Made by a program: the position numbers and the translations under genes | From: Platanthera guangdongensis | Lineage: Eukaryota; Streptophyta; Magnoliopsida; Asparagales; Orchidaceae | Assembly: GCA_039583875.1 (NCBI GenBank) | Contig: CM077163.1 | Span: forward strand, 112,911,213-112,975,212 | Reading direction: 5' to 3' | Length of the DNA: 64,000 bases | Part shown: positions 8,983 to 20,179 of the stretch, one piece after another | Numbering within the stretch: position 1 is the first letter of the stretch | Layout: each line of letters starts with the position of its first letter | Notes under the pieces: model-generated | What the model saw: the letters and a program-made list of their open reading frames with translations, nothing else | What the model was told of the DNA's origin: nothing | Databases searched by the model: none

Positions 8983-11900
8983 TTATTTTAGACTTCCTCC
9001 ATCTAATATTCCTAACTGATTCAGGAAGAATGTGTGTTTCTTTTCATCCAAGGGTTTGGTGAAAATATCTCCCCTTTGCAAATCAGTTGGGATATATTGA
9101 AGTTCAATTTTATTTTTCTCGACATTATCCCTTAAAACGTGATGCCTAATTTCTATGTGTTTTGTACTACTACGGAGGACTGGATTTTGGGCTATAGAAA
9201 TAGCACTGGTATTTTCACAAAATATTTTTGACTTCTCTAAGTTGTAGCCATAGTCTAGGAGTTGGTTTTGAATCCACAAGATTTTTGAACAACAACTACC
9301 TGCAGCCATATATTCAGCTTCAGCAGTTGAAGTTGACACAGATGTTTGTTTCTTACAAAACCAGGAGACAAGTCTGTCACCAAGAAACTGACAAGTTCCA
9401 CTGGTGCTTTTCCTGTCTATTCTGTGTCCAGTATAATCAGCATCAGAAAATCCAGTTAAGTCAAATGCTGAATCTTTTGGATACCAGAGACCTAGATTTG
9501 GACAACTTTTTACATATTTGAGAATCCTTTTTACTAAGGTTAGGTGTGACTCTCTAGGGCTCACTTGGAATCTTGCACATATGCATGTAGCAAATATTAT
9601 GTCAGGTCTACTAGCTGTAAGGTACAATAAAGTGCCAATCATTGCTCTATATGTTGTCTGATCAACAGGTTTCCCATGTTCATCAGCATCCAATACAGCA
9701 TTAGTAGGCATAGGTGTTTTCATGCATGATGCTTCAGACATACCAAATTTCTTAACCAATTATTTTGCATACTTGGTTTGAGAAATAAATATGCCTTCAG
9801 CATGTTGCTTGATTTGCAATCCTAGAAAGAAGAATAGCTCACCCATGCTACTCATTTCAAATTTAGAATGCATTAGATTGGAGAACCTTCTGCACAAATT
9901 TGAATCAGTAGAACCAAAGATAATATCATCTACATAGATTTGTACTAGTAGGGTATGAGACTTATGGGTTCTAACAAAAAGAGTTTGGTCTACTCTACCA
10001 CTTATAAACTCATTTTTCCGAAGGAAGCAAGCTAGGGTCTCATACCATGCTCTAGGAGCTTGTTTTAGACCGTATAATGCTTTATGCAACTTGAAAACAT
10101 AATCAGGATGAGTTGAATAGATAAAACCTGGAGGTTGTCTAACATAGACTTCTTCTTTGATATCTCCATTGAGAAAATCACTCTTTACATCAATCTGGTA
10201 TACTTTGAAACCTTTGTGTGCTGCATATGCTAAGAAGATTCTTATAGCCTCCAACCTTGCAACTGGTGCAAAAGTCTGGTCATAATCTATTCCTTCTTCT
10301 TGAGAGTACCCTTGAGCAACTAGCCTTGCCTTGTTCCTTACAATTACTCCTTGATCATCCAATTTGTTTCTGAACACCCACTTTGTTCCAACAATGGAGT
10401 GATCCTTAGGCCTTGGTACTAGTTCCAAAACTTTGTTGCTTTCAAATTGATGCAACTCTTCTTGCATTGCAATGATCCAGTGTGGATCTTGCTTAGCATC
10501 TTAAATGGATTGAGGTTCAATTTGAGAAAGAACGCAAGTGTGCATCAAGTTTTGGTTGACCTGATTTCTGGTTTGCACACCAGCTGAGATGTCTCCAATC
10601 ACTTGGGAAATTGGATGGTCTCTTGATGTTACTAAATCAACAGGGGGTGTTGATTGTTCACCAACCTGTGTTGTTGTTTCCTCTGGTGGTACAACAACTG
10701 GCTCTTTAAGAAGTTTCTCTTCAAGATGTTGAATGTCTTCTTCATCTTCACTGCTTTCCTCTTTTTGAATGATTTGTAACTTGTTCAAGTCTTCTGCAAG
10801 AGAGTGTACCTGTAAAGGTTCTATGGTAGAAGTATTCTTCTCCTTGAAAGACATGTTAGTTTCATCAAAAGATATATGAACAGATTCTTCAATTTTGAGA
10901 GTTGATTTATTATATACCCTATAAGCCTTACTGATCATGGAGTATCCCAGAAACACACCTTCATCAGCTTTAGCTTGAAATTTTGCTAAATATTTCTTGT
11001 CATTATTGTGAATATAACAAATACAACCAAAAATTCTAAAATAATCTACTTTAGGTTTCTTCTCTTTGAGTAATTCATAGGGAGTCATGCCCTTCAGTTT
11101 ATGTATTAAACTTCTGTTCAACACATAGTTGGAGGTGTTCACTGCCTCTGCCCAAAAGGATAGAGGAAGGTGAGCATCTGACAACAATGTAGTGGCAGAT
11201 TCAATAAGGGTTCTATTTTTGCTTTCAGCTACCCCATTTTGTTAAGGAGTTCTAGGAGCTGAGAAAGTGTGTCTGATCCCTTCACTCTGACAGAACTCTT
11301 GCATAAGAAGAGAATCAAACTCTGTCCCATGATCACTTCTGATCAGGGCAATGTGAGTATTGTACTCAGTCTGTATGCATTTGAGAAACTCTGTCAAACA
11401 CTTAAAGTTATCAAACTTCTTCCTCAGAAAGAACACCCATGTAATCTAGAGAAGTCATCTACAACCACTAAAGTGTAAGATTTCCCTCCAAAGCTTTGTA
11501 CTGTAATGGGTCCAAAAAGATCCATGTGTAACAGATACAAAATCCTAGGTGAATCACTCTTATTAAGTGACTTGAAACTATTTTTGGTTTGCTTGCCTAA
11601 TTGACAAGCCCTGCAGAGTCCTTCCTTCTTGTAGGGGCCAGAAGGTAGTCCTCTAACAAGGTTGTCCTTGGATAGCCTTGCAATGGTTCTAAGGTTTATA
11701 TGCCCTAGTCTCTTATGACATAACTCATTAGGTCTACAAATAGAATTAAACAGGCAAATATCTCTTTATGTTGAAAGAAAGTCTACTAAGTAGATGTTAC
11801 CTTTCCTTTTACCTGTCAACACAGTTGTGTTGTCCTCTGATTTGATCTTGCATAAGGATTTGCTGAAAGTCACCTGGTAGCCTTCATCACATAGCTGACT

Positions 11901-12105
11901 GATGTTGATCAAGTTGTGCTTCAGTCCTTCCACATAGGCTACTTTCTTGAATGTGACTGTGCCAATCTGAACTGCACCATATCCTTTTGTCAGTCCAAAG
12001 TTTGAATCACCAAATATGACTTTGGGTCCAAGCTTGGCTTTAAAGGATGTGAAGTTGTCCTTACTCCTTGTCATGTGCTTGGAGCACCCACTATCCAAAT
12101 ACCAT
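8983..12105 (-). pseudogene. Sire1 pol: protease, integrase, reverse transcriptase, RNase H
   Basis: Copia-order pol polyprotein. Protease DSGCSKHMTRSKDNF is at about 12060-12100. The GAG-pre-integrase region near 11500-11700 (CRACQLGKQTKNSF, HMDLFGPITV) follows. The integrase core has an Asp in IRSDHGTEF and a Glu in NGVAES. RT is at 9760-10467 with [28 protein letters not shown] and the catalytic [10 protein letters not shown]. RNase H is at 8983-9759 with DADYTGHRIDRKSTSG and STAEAEYMAA. The frame is open in blocks with in-frame stops at 11242, 10501 and 9760; a further change of frame lies between 11766 and 11436. The stops at 11242 and 9760 look like CAA to TAA or similar transitions. 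The copy is inactive, but domain content is complete. Confidence 0.92.
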
Positions 12106-12350
12106 TACTGGTTTGATGTTGGATAGGTCTTCACCTGCACATAAAGCAATTTACTTATTTTTGACCCAGTTTACCTTGGGCATAGGTTGATAACCTTTAA
12201 ATTCAGAAATAAATGACATCCCTGGTTGACTCTTATAACCTTCAGGATGATATCTCCTTAGAGGTATTATCCATTCAGTATAAGGGTTAAAGCGTTGGGA
12301 TGAAGGACCCCTAGGTTTGGATTTTGATTTACCCTTGAAAAGGTTTTCAA

Positions 12351-12532
12351 AGCTCTGATCTCTGCTCGACGATCATGGAGCTGAGTTCGACAATCTTGGG
12401 TCAGATTGTCGAGCTCTGTTCGACGATTGACTGTGCCAGAGTTTAGGGTTTAGAGATCGTCGACCTGAGTTCGACGATTTTGCCTGAGATCGTTGATCTC
12501 CATTCGACGATCGTCTAGCTCCGTTCGACGAT
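12351..12532. repeat. TCGACGATC palindrome array inside Sire1 gag coding region
   Basis: About nine imperfect units such as CTGAGTTCGACAATC, GATCGTCGACCTGAGTTCGA and CTCCGTTCGACGATT. Read in the gag frame they encode a Ser/Asn/Arg repeat of the form SSNGARRSSNGDQRS and SSNSGRRS. The same motif class makes up the LTR arrays of this element. Confidence 0.85.
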
Positions 12533-14166
12533 TTCTGTTGAACCTTGGTTTTCTTGGGTAAGTCAGAATTTTTCCTAGCTACCTCTACAACTTCCTTCCC
12601 TTTATCAGAGATAAATTTAATTGGGTTTGTTAGAACTATAGGTTGGCTGGATGAAGCACCCAAGCCTAGTGTACTATTGAATCTAGAGTTCACTGTGCTT
12701 GTGATGTCCATTAGCTTGATGCTTCTCCCATTAAGGAATTCTTCAAGCTTTTTGGCTTCTGATAGCTCACTTTTCTGTGAAGCTATCTGCTCCCTACAGC
12801 ACTCCAACTCCTCAGAGAGTTTGAGGTTTTCTGACTTTAAGGTACTGTGTTCAGACAATTAATTTCTGAGAGAAATGATTTCCTTCTCAGATTTTAATAA
12901 GTCTAAACATAGTGCTTTAAATTCATACTTAAAGTTCTCAGAATTGAAATCAAATGAGTCTATTACCTGGTCTTCTTCAGGTTGAGTCTCTGATTCAGAT
13001 TCAGACTCTTCTGCATCAAAATTGTGTTGTGAGTCATTGATAGCCATCATGCAGAATTCCTTCTCTTCAACATCATCCTCATCATCACTTGAGCTGGAAG
13101 AAGTTTCTGATTCTTCTTCTATCTCACTCCAAGTTTCAGCAACAAATCCCTTCTTTATATGTTTGCTCTTGCTGGAGGAGGGTTTGCCATTGCTATTCTT
13201 CTTGAAGTCCTTTTCTTTTCTTTTTTCTTTCCTGTCTTTTCTGTCCTTGTTTTTGTTTTCTGGACAGTCAGGCACAATGTGGCCTGGTTTCCTGCAACCA
13301 AAATAGATAATCTCTTTGTTATTTGATTTATCATACCTTGGCTTGTCATGCTCTTTACATGATCTTTTCCTGAAGTCCTTTCTGGACATTTTGTAAAATC
13401 TTTTGGCCAGTAGACTTAGCAATTCTTCATTGCCTGTGATTTTGTCTTCAGGCTAATCTTCAGTGGCTTTGAAGTCTATTGATTTCTCCTTTCTTGTGGC
13501 TGGTGAGGCAACCTTCTGCTCTTCTTCTCTATTCTTAATGAGCAGCTCATAAGATTTGAGCTTGCCCAAGAGAGCTTCTGTTGTGATCTCATTGAAACTT
13601 CTGGCATCCTTGATTGGCCAGATCCTTGAGTCACAAGTGATTGGGAAGCACATTAGGATTTTGTCATTTAGCTCAATCAATGAGATCTCTTTGTCCAAAG
13701 TCTTCAGTTCATTGACTATAAGGCTGCGTCTATTATACATTTCTGCTACTGACTCAGCTTCTCCTTTCTTGAAGTTCTCATATTGGGTTATGAGGTGAGA
13801 TCTTCTGTCTTTTCTCTCATCAGCTAATCTTGAGACTATTTCAGATAGCTTGTCCCAGATGTCCTTTGCTGAGTTGCATTCAGCTACTTTTTGGAATATC
13901 TCATCAGACATAGTCTAGGCTAGAATGTTCATAGCTTTTGCATCTGCAACTTTCCATTTCTTTATCTCTGCATCTATTCCTGATGGAGGTGGAACAACAC
14001 TTGTACTTGTGTTCTATGGAGGTATTGGACACACTGTCAAAACAGAATTAAAAATGTCCTCATCAATAGAATTCATGTACAGTCTAATCCTTGCCTTCCA
14101 AAGTGCAAACTTAGATAGATTGCACACTGGAGTTCTGGTGCTAGCATAATCTTTGTTTTGGGCCAT
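12373..14166 (-). pseudogene. Sire1 gag (capsid-nucleocapsid)
   Basis: Gag begins at the ATG at 14166 with MAQNKDYASTRTPVCNLSKF, placed 118 bp inside the PBS. Sire2 has the corresponding start MAQNEKFSRIRPPMCNLDKL. The capsid region (13453-13911) contains NSAKDIWDKLSEI and ALLGKLKSYELLIKNREEE. The zinc knuckle at about 13260-13310 reads YFGCRKPGHIVPDC, with the first Cys replaced by Tyr. An acidic Ser/Glu-rich segment and a coiled-coil-like segment follow, then the Ser/Asn/Arg repeat encoded by the palindrome array. In-frame stops occur at 14014, 13912-13920, 13453, 12859 and 12373, all in one frame. After 12373 the frame continues readably toward the protease, so gag and pol may have been one ORF. 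Confidence 0.85.
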
Positions 14167-14284
14167 GTTTTGTGAGGAAATAATTCTAATAACAAACTTA
14201 AAATAAGCAGATCTAACTGGAGGGATCTTTGGGTTCAGGTGTTGGCCTGTGCAACCACTGAGATGTGGTATTTTTAACCAACCT

Positions 14285-14297
14285 GGCTCTGATACCA
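14285..14297 (-). other. Sire1 primer binding site
   Basis: The element strand reads TGGTATCAGAGCC two bases inside the 5' LTR end. It is a perfect match to the usual initiator-Met tRNA complement of plant Copia elements. Confidence 0.92.
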
Positions 14298-14535
14298 ATT
14301 GAAAGTGCAAGTTAGATCGGATATACTCTAGAGGGGGGGGGGGTGAATAGAGTATGGTGCTTGCTAAAAACTTTCTATAATTGTTGTTGTATTTCTAAGT
14401 GAACAGGGAAGCTAATAATAAACAGTAAATCTAAACACAGAATAATCACAAAGCAATCACAATCTACAAAGCAATCTAATCACAAACCACAGCCAGAAAC
14501 AAAAAGAAAGACAAGCAACTAGATGACACAAGGAG

Positions 14536-14581
14536 CTATAGTGGTTCCCCAATCAACCTGGGTACATCCACTCTTCTACCA
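14536..14581 (-). promoter_or_regulatory. Conserved Sirevirus LTR promoter box (5' LTR)
   Basis: Identical to the 4095-4140 block: GAGTGGATGTACCC, then TTGGGGAACCACTATAG on the element strand. In this 5' LTR it would drive the genomic transcript. Confidence 0.6.
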
Positions 14582-15410
14582 CCCTAGGTAGGAATCCACT
14601 GCAGGATGAGTTGATCAGGTGTCCTGGACACCAATGAGCTTTTGATAAGGTGCTCAAAAACCAAACCAGATTTTTTGATCAGGTGTCTTTCCACCACTGA
14701 GTTTTGATAAGGTCTCAGAAACCAAACACAAACTTTTGAAGGGATCTTGAAAAACCCTTTACAGTAGAGAGAGAGAGAGAGAGATGAGATGATCTTCTCT
14801 GTCAATAGTCAGAGAGAAGATAGTGGATGTTGTCAAAGCTCCCTCTGAGATCTTGAGTTGTTCAGGAAGTGAAGCTTTACAGTAGGGTGATAGGCCTTCA
14901 GATGATTTGATCTCCAGCAAAAGATGATTTCAACAGCAACTAAAATGTGTGATGTCTGGAGTCTTGAATGATAATGTCCTTTGAACACTTGAATCAAGAG
15001 AGATCTGAAAATTTCAGTTGGTTGATCTCCTTTTGTGATGTGTGTTCTTGTATGAATTTTTTGACTGAGAATATCTGTAACTCTTTCTCTTTCTCTTGTG
15101 TAATTATTGTTGTAAGAGTTGTTGCAGAAGTTGTTATTATTCTTTGTTGTAGAGAATGAATATGTCTTTTATTCCTTTCATCTGAATAGAAATGATCCTT
15201 TGTCCAAGATAGCCGTTAGCCTGTCATTAATTACTTCCTTAATTGCATTTGTCTTCTGGAGGAAAGTCCAACAAAACATTCCTTGAAAATTCCTTAAAAC
15301 TTGCTCCAGATTAATTGAAAAACGGCTACAAGATCCTGAATTAAATGCTGACAATAATTCCACAACTGTCTGGATTTGAATCTTGAAAAATATCTAACTC
15401 TTCAGAAAAA

Positions 15411-15690
15411 CGTCGAACTGAGCTCCACTATCGTTAAACTGAGCTCAGAGATTGGACTTAGACAGAAATAGAGATCGTCGATCTGAGCTCAACTATCGTC
15501 GAACTGAGGTCAGAGATAGAGAATCAAACTGGAGTCAAGATCGTCGATCTGAGCTTGAAGATTGTCGAATGGAGTTCGACGACTTGTCGAAGTTGAGCTC
15601 AGAGATCGTCAAATGGAGTTCGACGATTCGTCGAAGTGAGCTCAACGATCGTCGAATGGAGTTCGACGATTCGTCGTACTGAGCTCGACG
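15411..15690. repeat. TCGTCGA palindrome array in Sire1 5' LTR
   Basis: Counterpart of 4965-5204 with an additional ~40-bp unit (ATTCGTCGAAGTGAGCTC followed by AACGATCGTCGAATGG). The array therefore changed copy number after the two LTRs diverged, or in one of them during reverse transcription. Confidence 0.85.
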
Positions 15691-15864
15691 AAATGACTTG
15701 GTCTCCAAAACTGAAATCTCTGGTCTTGAGGGCAGCTTTCAAACCTAAGTACTAACTCTTACACTCAATTCTAATTGACCTTTAGATCTGTACAATGAGG
15801 TCAAAACAGGTTTCCTAAGAGACATAGTGATCCTTTCCCAAATCAGTAATAGGGTGTTCCAACA

Positions 15865-15869
15865 AATTG
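15865..15869. repeat. Target site duplication AATTG (right of Sire1)
   Basis: Direct repeat of 3859-3863, flanking the right LTR terminus. Confidence 0.9.
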
Positions 15870-16506
15870 ATTATGAAAATCTTAATATTATGGACTTGTA
15901 AAGGAAGTACTGTAAACAACCCTCTAAAAATTATGATTAAATTCCTAAAAATATATTTTGGCCTTAATTCAACAGTACCTAAGTCTCATGATTTTTCAAT
16001 AGTTATATCACCTATAAATAATTTCATACCACAAAAGCCCCTTTTTGAAATTAGTGAAGGAAGTACCAAATATATTCAATTAAAAATTGTAACAAAATTC
16101 GGGGATATTCACTTAGACCTAAATTATCTTCTGACCAAGTCTCATCAGATTCAAATTACCAGAATAATCAAATTAATTAAAACAACATTTTGGGTCTTTT
16201 GGTAATTAACAAATAAAGTGCCAGAAATATAATCCATAAAATTCTAATAAAATTACTAGGGGATCTAGATTGTCTAAAACTTACTCTACCCAAGTTTCAC
16301 AAGCTTTGAATAAGGTTTAGTGGATGAATTTACAATATTGTGCTTCTACCCTAAAACTAGGGTTAGGGTTTTGAGGTGCCTACCTTCCTCCAAATATTCT
16401 AAGATTCCTTCCAGTGAACTTAGGTTACTCTATCTTCAATTCTACTGAGTTTTCAAGGTCATTCAAGGGGTTTAGCCCCCATTTCCTTCACAACCCCCAA
16501 AAGTCC
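15870..16506 (-). mobile_element. Element D 5' LTR, second fragment
   Basis: AT-rich DNA that was continuous with 3863 before Sire1 inserted. It ends at AGTCC, the duplicated target of the TRIM, and continues at 21431. It includes TAGGGTTAGGGTTTTG near 16363. No gene is visible. Confidence 0.55.
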
Positions 16507-16755
16507 TGTGGAAACCACCCGTCACCACACATCTTCCCAAAACCCTGAGGTAATGGTAAGGGGGGACGGGGGTACATAAATACCAAGGACCACCCGCTGC
16601 AGGCAATGTGGGACTAATCCAACCACGGGACGGCGGGGATATTCCGCCACACGGGGGGGCCCACCGGGGTCAACACCCAGACCTGGAACAAGATGGGGAA
16701 GCCCAAATATGCGGTCCCACACACACCCAATCCCGCTGGACCTTAGTTCTCAACA
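16507..16755 (-). repeat. TRIM 3' LTR (249 bp)
   Basis: Starts TGTGGAAACCACCC and ends CTTAGTTCTCAACA on the plus strand. It contains CAATGTGGGACTAATCC and GTACATAAATA, which on the element strand reads TATTTATGTAC and could be a TATA element. Confidence 0.9.
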
Positions 16756-16785
16756 CACCCCCGCAGCGGGATGGCTCTGATACCA
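16756..16785 (-). other. TRIM internal domain: polypurine tract plus PBS only
   Basis: The element strand reads TGGTATCAGAGCC (PBS, 16773-16785) and then a purine-rich GCTGCGGGGGTG directly before the 3' LTR. There is no other sequence, so the whole internal domain is 30 bp, far shorter than the usual 100-300 bp of TRIMs. It is followed on the plus strand by TGTGGAAACC (16786-16795), the start of a second LTR that is then interrupted. Confidence 0.75.
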
Positions 16786-16800
16786 TGTGGAAACCATGTG

Positions 16801-19780
16801 CCTGGCTGATACCCTCTATGTGCCCAAGTTTCCGTGCAACTTATTATCGGTTACTTCTTTATGCAAGCAACTACGGTGTTCTGTCATATTCACCCCCAGC
16901 TCTTGTACTTTTCAGGATCCGGACTCCCAACGGACGATTACTACCGGGACTGAGAGTGGTGGCCTCTACTTCCTCGACAACGTTTCTGCTCTCTCCGCCT
17001 TCTCCTCCTCCTCTACAGATCTTCTCCAATGGCATCTTCGCCTTGGACATGCTCCTCCCCGAATTCTCCGCCAGCTCCTGCCGCACCTCCCTCCTCATCA
17101 TCCTCCTCTAAACTGTGATGCATGTCAACTTGGCAAACATCAACGCTCATCCTTCCCCCCAACGCAAAGTCGGGGCTCTTCCCGTCCGTTCGACCTCGTT
17201 CACTCTGACATCTAGGGTCCCGCTCCTAACCTCACCATCGGTCGGGGTAGTTCCTATTTTGTCACCTTCATTGATGATTTCTCTCGATGTACGTGGGTAT
17301 ATCTTCTCAAAGAGTGCTCTGAGCTGTTCTCTGTTTGGACCTCCTTTTATTCTATGGTTAAGACTCAGTTTGATACGTCTATTAAACTCCTTCGTTCTGA
17401 CAATGCTAAGGAGTATCTTAGCCACGACTTCTCCTCCTTTTGTATTCACCATGGTGTTATTCGTCAAATGAGTTGAGTCTACACCTCCCAACAAAATGGG
17501 GTGGCGGAACGCAAAAACCGTCACCTCCTTGATGTCGCCCGCACTATGATGACTCAAATGCATGTTCCTCGCTCCTATTGGGGATATGCTGTCCTCCTCT
17601 CCTGCTATCTCATCAATCGCCTTCCCTCCACAGTTCTCCACGGTGCTACCCCCTTCTCCATTATTTATCCAGACAAGGATCCCTTTCCTCTTCCTCTACA
17701 CATCTTTGGGTGCACCGCTTTTGTGCACTCTCCCGCTGCCACCCATGACAAACTCTCACCACGTGCCATCAAATGTGTCTTTCTGGGCTACTCTCCCACT
17801 CAGAAAGGATATTGCTGCTTTGACCCTGTTACCCGCAAGCAATTTGTCTCTGCGGATGTCACCTTCTTTGCCAATGCCTCTTACTTCTCTCTCGCTTCCT
17901 CTTCTCCTCCTCCTGATCCTACTTCTCATACCAACCCATCCATTCCCTCTGCTCCCACTGCTGTTCCACCCTCTCCACCCACTCCACCGTCTTCCCCATC
18001 CTCATCATCTCCACCCTCTACTCCGCTTTCTCCCTCCACTCCGCTGCCATCTCTCTCTACTCCCGGGCCAGCTCTCTCCACCACGGATACTCCGGATACT
18101 GAGGCACCTGCTGACCTGGATCTCCCGATTGCTCTTCGCAAAGGGGTTCGGGCTTGTACCCAACACCCACTTGCTGCAGTTGTTTCCTATGATCGTCTTA
18201 CCCCTGCTCGCAGAGCTTTTGCACTGGCTATCTCGGCCACTGGCACCCCCCGTTCCTACCAGGAGGCCCTTACTATTCCTCATTGGAAAGTTGTCATGGA
18301 TGAGGAGATTGCTACTCTCACTGAACGGGGTACCTGGACCCTTGTTCCTCCTCCTTTCGGCACAGATGTTGTTGGCTGTCGCTGGGTCTTCGTGGTGAAG
18401 TTTCTCCCGGATGGCAGTGTGGATCGTTAAAAGGCTCGCCTGGTTGCCAAGGGTTTTACCCAAACTTATGGGATTGATTACTTTGACACTTTCTCTCCCG
18501 TCGCTCGTCTCAGCACTATTCAGGTTCTTATCTCTGTGGCTGTCAACCGGGATTGGCCCATCTCGCAGCTAGATGTTAAGAATGCCTTCCTTTATGGTGA
18601 TCTGCAGGAGGATGTTTACATGGAGCAACCTCCTGGGTATGTTGCTCAGGGGGAGACACGGGTATGCCGGCTAAAGAAGGTTATCTATGGCCTCAAGCAG
18701 AGTCCTCGTGCCTGGTTTGACAAGTTCAGTGGCATTGTTGCGGCCATTGGTTTTACAAGAAGCTCAGCAGATCACTCCTTGTTTGTTCGGAAAACCACCT
18801 CTGGTCTTGTTGTTCTTGCGGTTTATGTTGATGACATTCTTCTTACTGGCGATGACCAGGATGGGGTATTGATGACCAAGAAACACCTTCGTCAACATCT
18901 GGTCACAAAGGATATGGGCTCCCCGAAATACTTTCTGGGGATTGAAATCTCTAGAAAACCCAACTCCATGGTCCTTTCACAACGGAAGTATGCTCTTGAT
19001 CTTTTAAAGGAGGCAGGACTGACTGGTGCTAAACCTGCACGTTGTCCTATGGCTGTTGGAGAAGACAAAACTTGGACAGATGACTCACCTCTTCTCTCCG
19101 ATCCTACGAGATACCGGCATCTGGTGGGCAAGCTCATATATCTCACGGTAACCAGACCCGACATCTCTTATGCTGTTGGCAAGGTGAGCCAGTTCATGCA
19201 AGCTCCGAGGGAGTGTCATCTGCAATCTGCTCTGAGGATATTAGAGTATATTAAAGCTGCTCCAGGGAAAGGACTCCTATTTCAGAAAAATGGTCACCTT
19301 AGGGTTGAAGCGTACTCTGATTCAAGCTATGCGGATGACAAAGGGGACCGCAAATCGACTTCAGGTTTCTGCACATTTGTTGGAGGCAATCTTGTGAGTT
19401 GGAAGAGCAAGAAACAGTCTGTCGTTTCCAGGTCTAGTGCAGAGGCGGAATATCGCAGCATGGCATCGACTACATGTGAGTTGAAGTGGTTGCGGGCTCT
19501 CATGCTCGACTTAGGAGAGGTTTATAACTATCCTCTTCCTATGTTCTGTGACAATAAGGTCGCGATACACATTTCCAAAAATCCGGTCTTTCATGAGAGA
19601 ACAAAACACACAGAAGTCGACTGTCATTTTATTCGGGAAGAAATATTGAAGAAACAGATTTGCACTCTATTTGTCACTTCCGACAACGAGTTGGCAGATG
19701 TCTTCACCAAGCCGGTATCCGCTTCCTTTTTCCACATCTGCGACAAGCTGGGCATGATCGATATATATGCTCCAGCTTGA
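16801..19780 (+). pseudogene. Copia C1 pol: integrase, reverse transcriptase, RNase H
   Basis: One frame runs to a stop at 19778-19780. It opens with ADTLYVPKFPCNLLSVTSL, the usual sequence downstream of a Copia protease. The GAG-pre-integrase zinc motif is HLRLGHAPPRILRQLL with CDACQLGKHQRSSF. The integrase core has DDFSRCTWVYLLK, RSDNAKEY and NGVAERKNRHLL. A Pro/Ser-rich linker (17880-18100) follows. RT has KARLVAKGFTQTYGIDY and the catalytic YVDDILLTGD; RNase H has DSSYADDKGDRKSTSGF and SRSSAEAEYRSMA. In-frame stops lie at 17213-17215 (TAG), 17474-17476 (TGA) and 18428-18430 (TAA). No frameshift is evident. Confidence 0.92.
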
Positions 19781-19787
19781 GGGGGAG

Positions 19788-20167
19788 TGTTGAAGTTGGT
19801 GACCGGGCGGTCTGGCGGTTTGTCTTGGCGGGTTGAAGACCGCGCGGTCTGGCGGTTTGTCTCAGCCGGCTTGGAGACCGGGCGGTCTGGCGGTCTACCC
19901 TACAGTCTCTCTTCCTCTCTGTGGTAGTCGTGCGGTTAGCCCTGCTGTCTAACCGCGCGGCTTGTGCAGTTTGTTTTGTATAGTCCGCTTAGTCCTGTAA
20001 ATTATAGTCTCACATCTCTTATTTGTATTCTCTCATCTCTCCTCCATTCTATATAAAGGAGGGCATATCTTTGTAATAGATATCTTTTTTGGATAATAAA
20101 ATTTCAATTATTCAAAAGTTTATTCGCTTGTTCTCTACTTCTCGCTTCTTTTCGCTACTTTCTAACA
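19788..20167 (+). repeat. Copia C1 LTR (380 bp)
   Basis: Runs from TGTTGAAGTTGG to TACTTTCTAACA, between the polypurine tract GAGGGGGAG (19779-19787) and the PBS (20168). It contains a TATATAAAGG promoter-like element near 20050 and AATAAAATTT near 20096. The first 180 bp hold three ~39-bp repeats of GACCGNGCGGTCTGGCGGT (19801-19900) and a related ACCGCGCGGCTTG near 19950. Confidence 0.9.
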
Positions 20168-20179
20168 TGGTATCAGAGG
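20168..20179 (+). other. Copia C1 primer binding site
   Basis: TGGTATCAGAGG directly follows the LTR terminus AACA, matching the initiator-Met tRNA complement at all but the last position. Confidence 0.88.

Larger units (their letters stand above)
3864..15864 (-). mobile_element. Sire1: complete Sirevirus-type Ty1/Copia element, 12.0 kb
   Basis: Full-length LTR retrotransposon reading right to left: 5' LTR 14300-15864, PBS, gag, pol (PR-INT-RT-RH), a spacer, a large third ORF, PPT and 3' LTR 3864-5376. It is flanked by AATTG on both sides. Sirevirus assignment rests on the DSGCSKHMT protease motif, the [10 protein letters not shown] reverse transcriptase motif, the long third ORF downstream of RNase H, LTRs over 1.5 kb and the AAATAGGGGGAGAT polypurine tract. 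It inserted into the LTR of element D. All reading frames carry stops or frameshifts, so it is non-functional, although its structure is complete. Confidence 0.93.
14300..15864 (-). repeat. Sire1 5' LTR (1565 bp)
   Basis: Aligns with 3864-5376 but is about 50 bp longer. The difference comes mainly from a longer G-run near 14333-14341, a longer (GA)n tract near 14767-14783 and one extra palindrome unit near 15605-15650. Scattered substitutions suggest an insertion that is not recent. The terminus TTCCAACA is followed directly by AATTG. Confidence 0.95.

Noticed and set aside
16363..16380. Telomere-like TAGGGTTAGGGTTTTG
   Set aside because: Only two units in LTR-like DNA; no array.
16801..16805. 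CCTGG on both ends of C1 as a normal 5-bp target duplication of the TRIM
   Set aside because: The DNA next to CCTGG on the right is PBS sequence, not an LTR terminus, and the TRIM already has a perfect AGTCC duplication outside.
17562..18398. 278-codon Leu/Pro-rich open frame, which could suggest a membrane protein
   Set aside because: It is in the second frame under the integrase to RT coding region of C1; the real frame has all Copia motifs.
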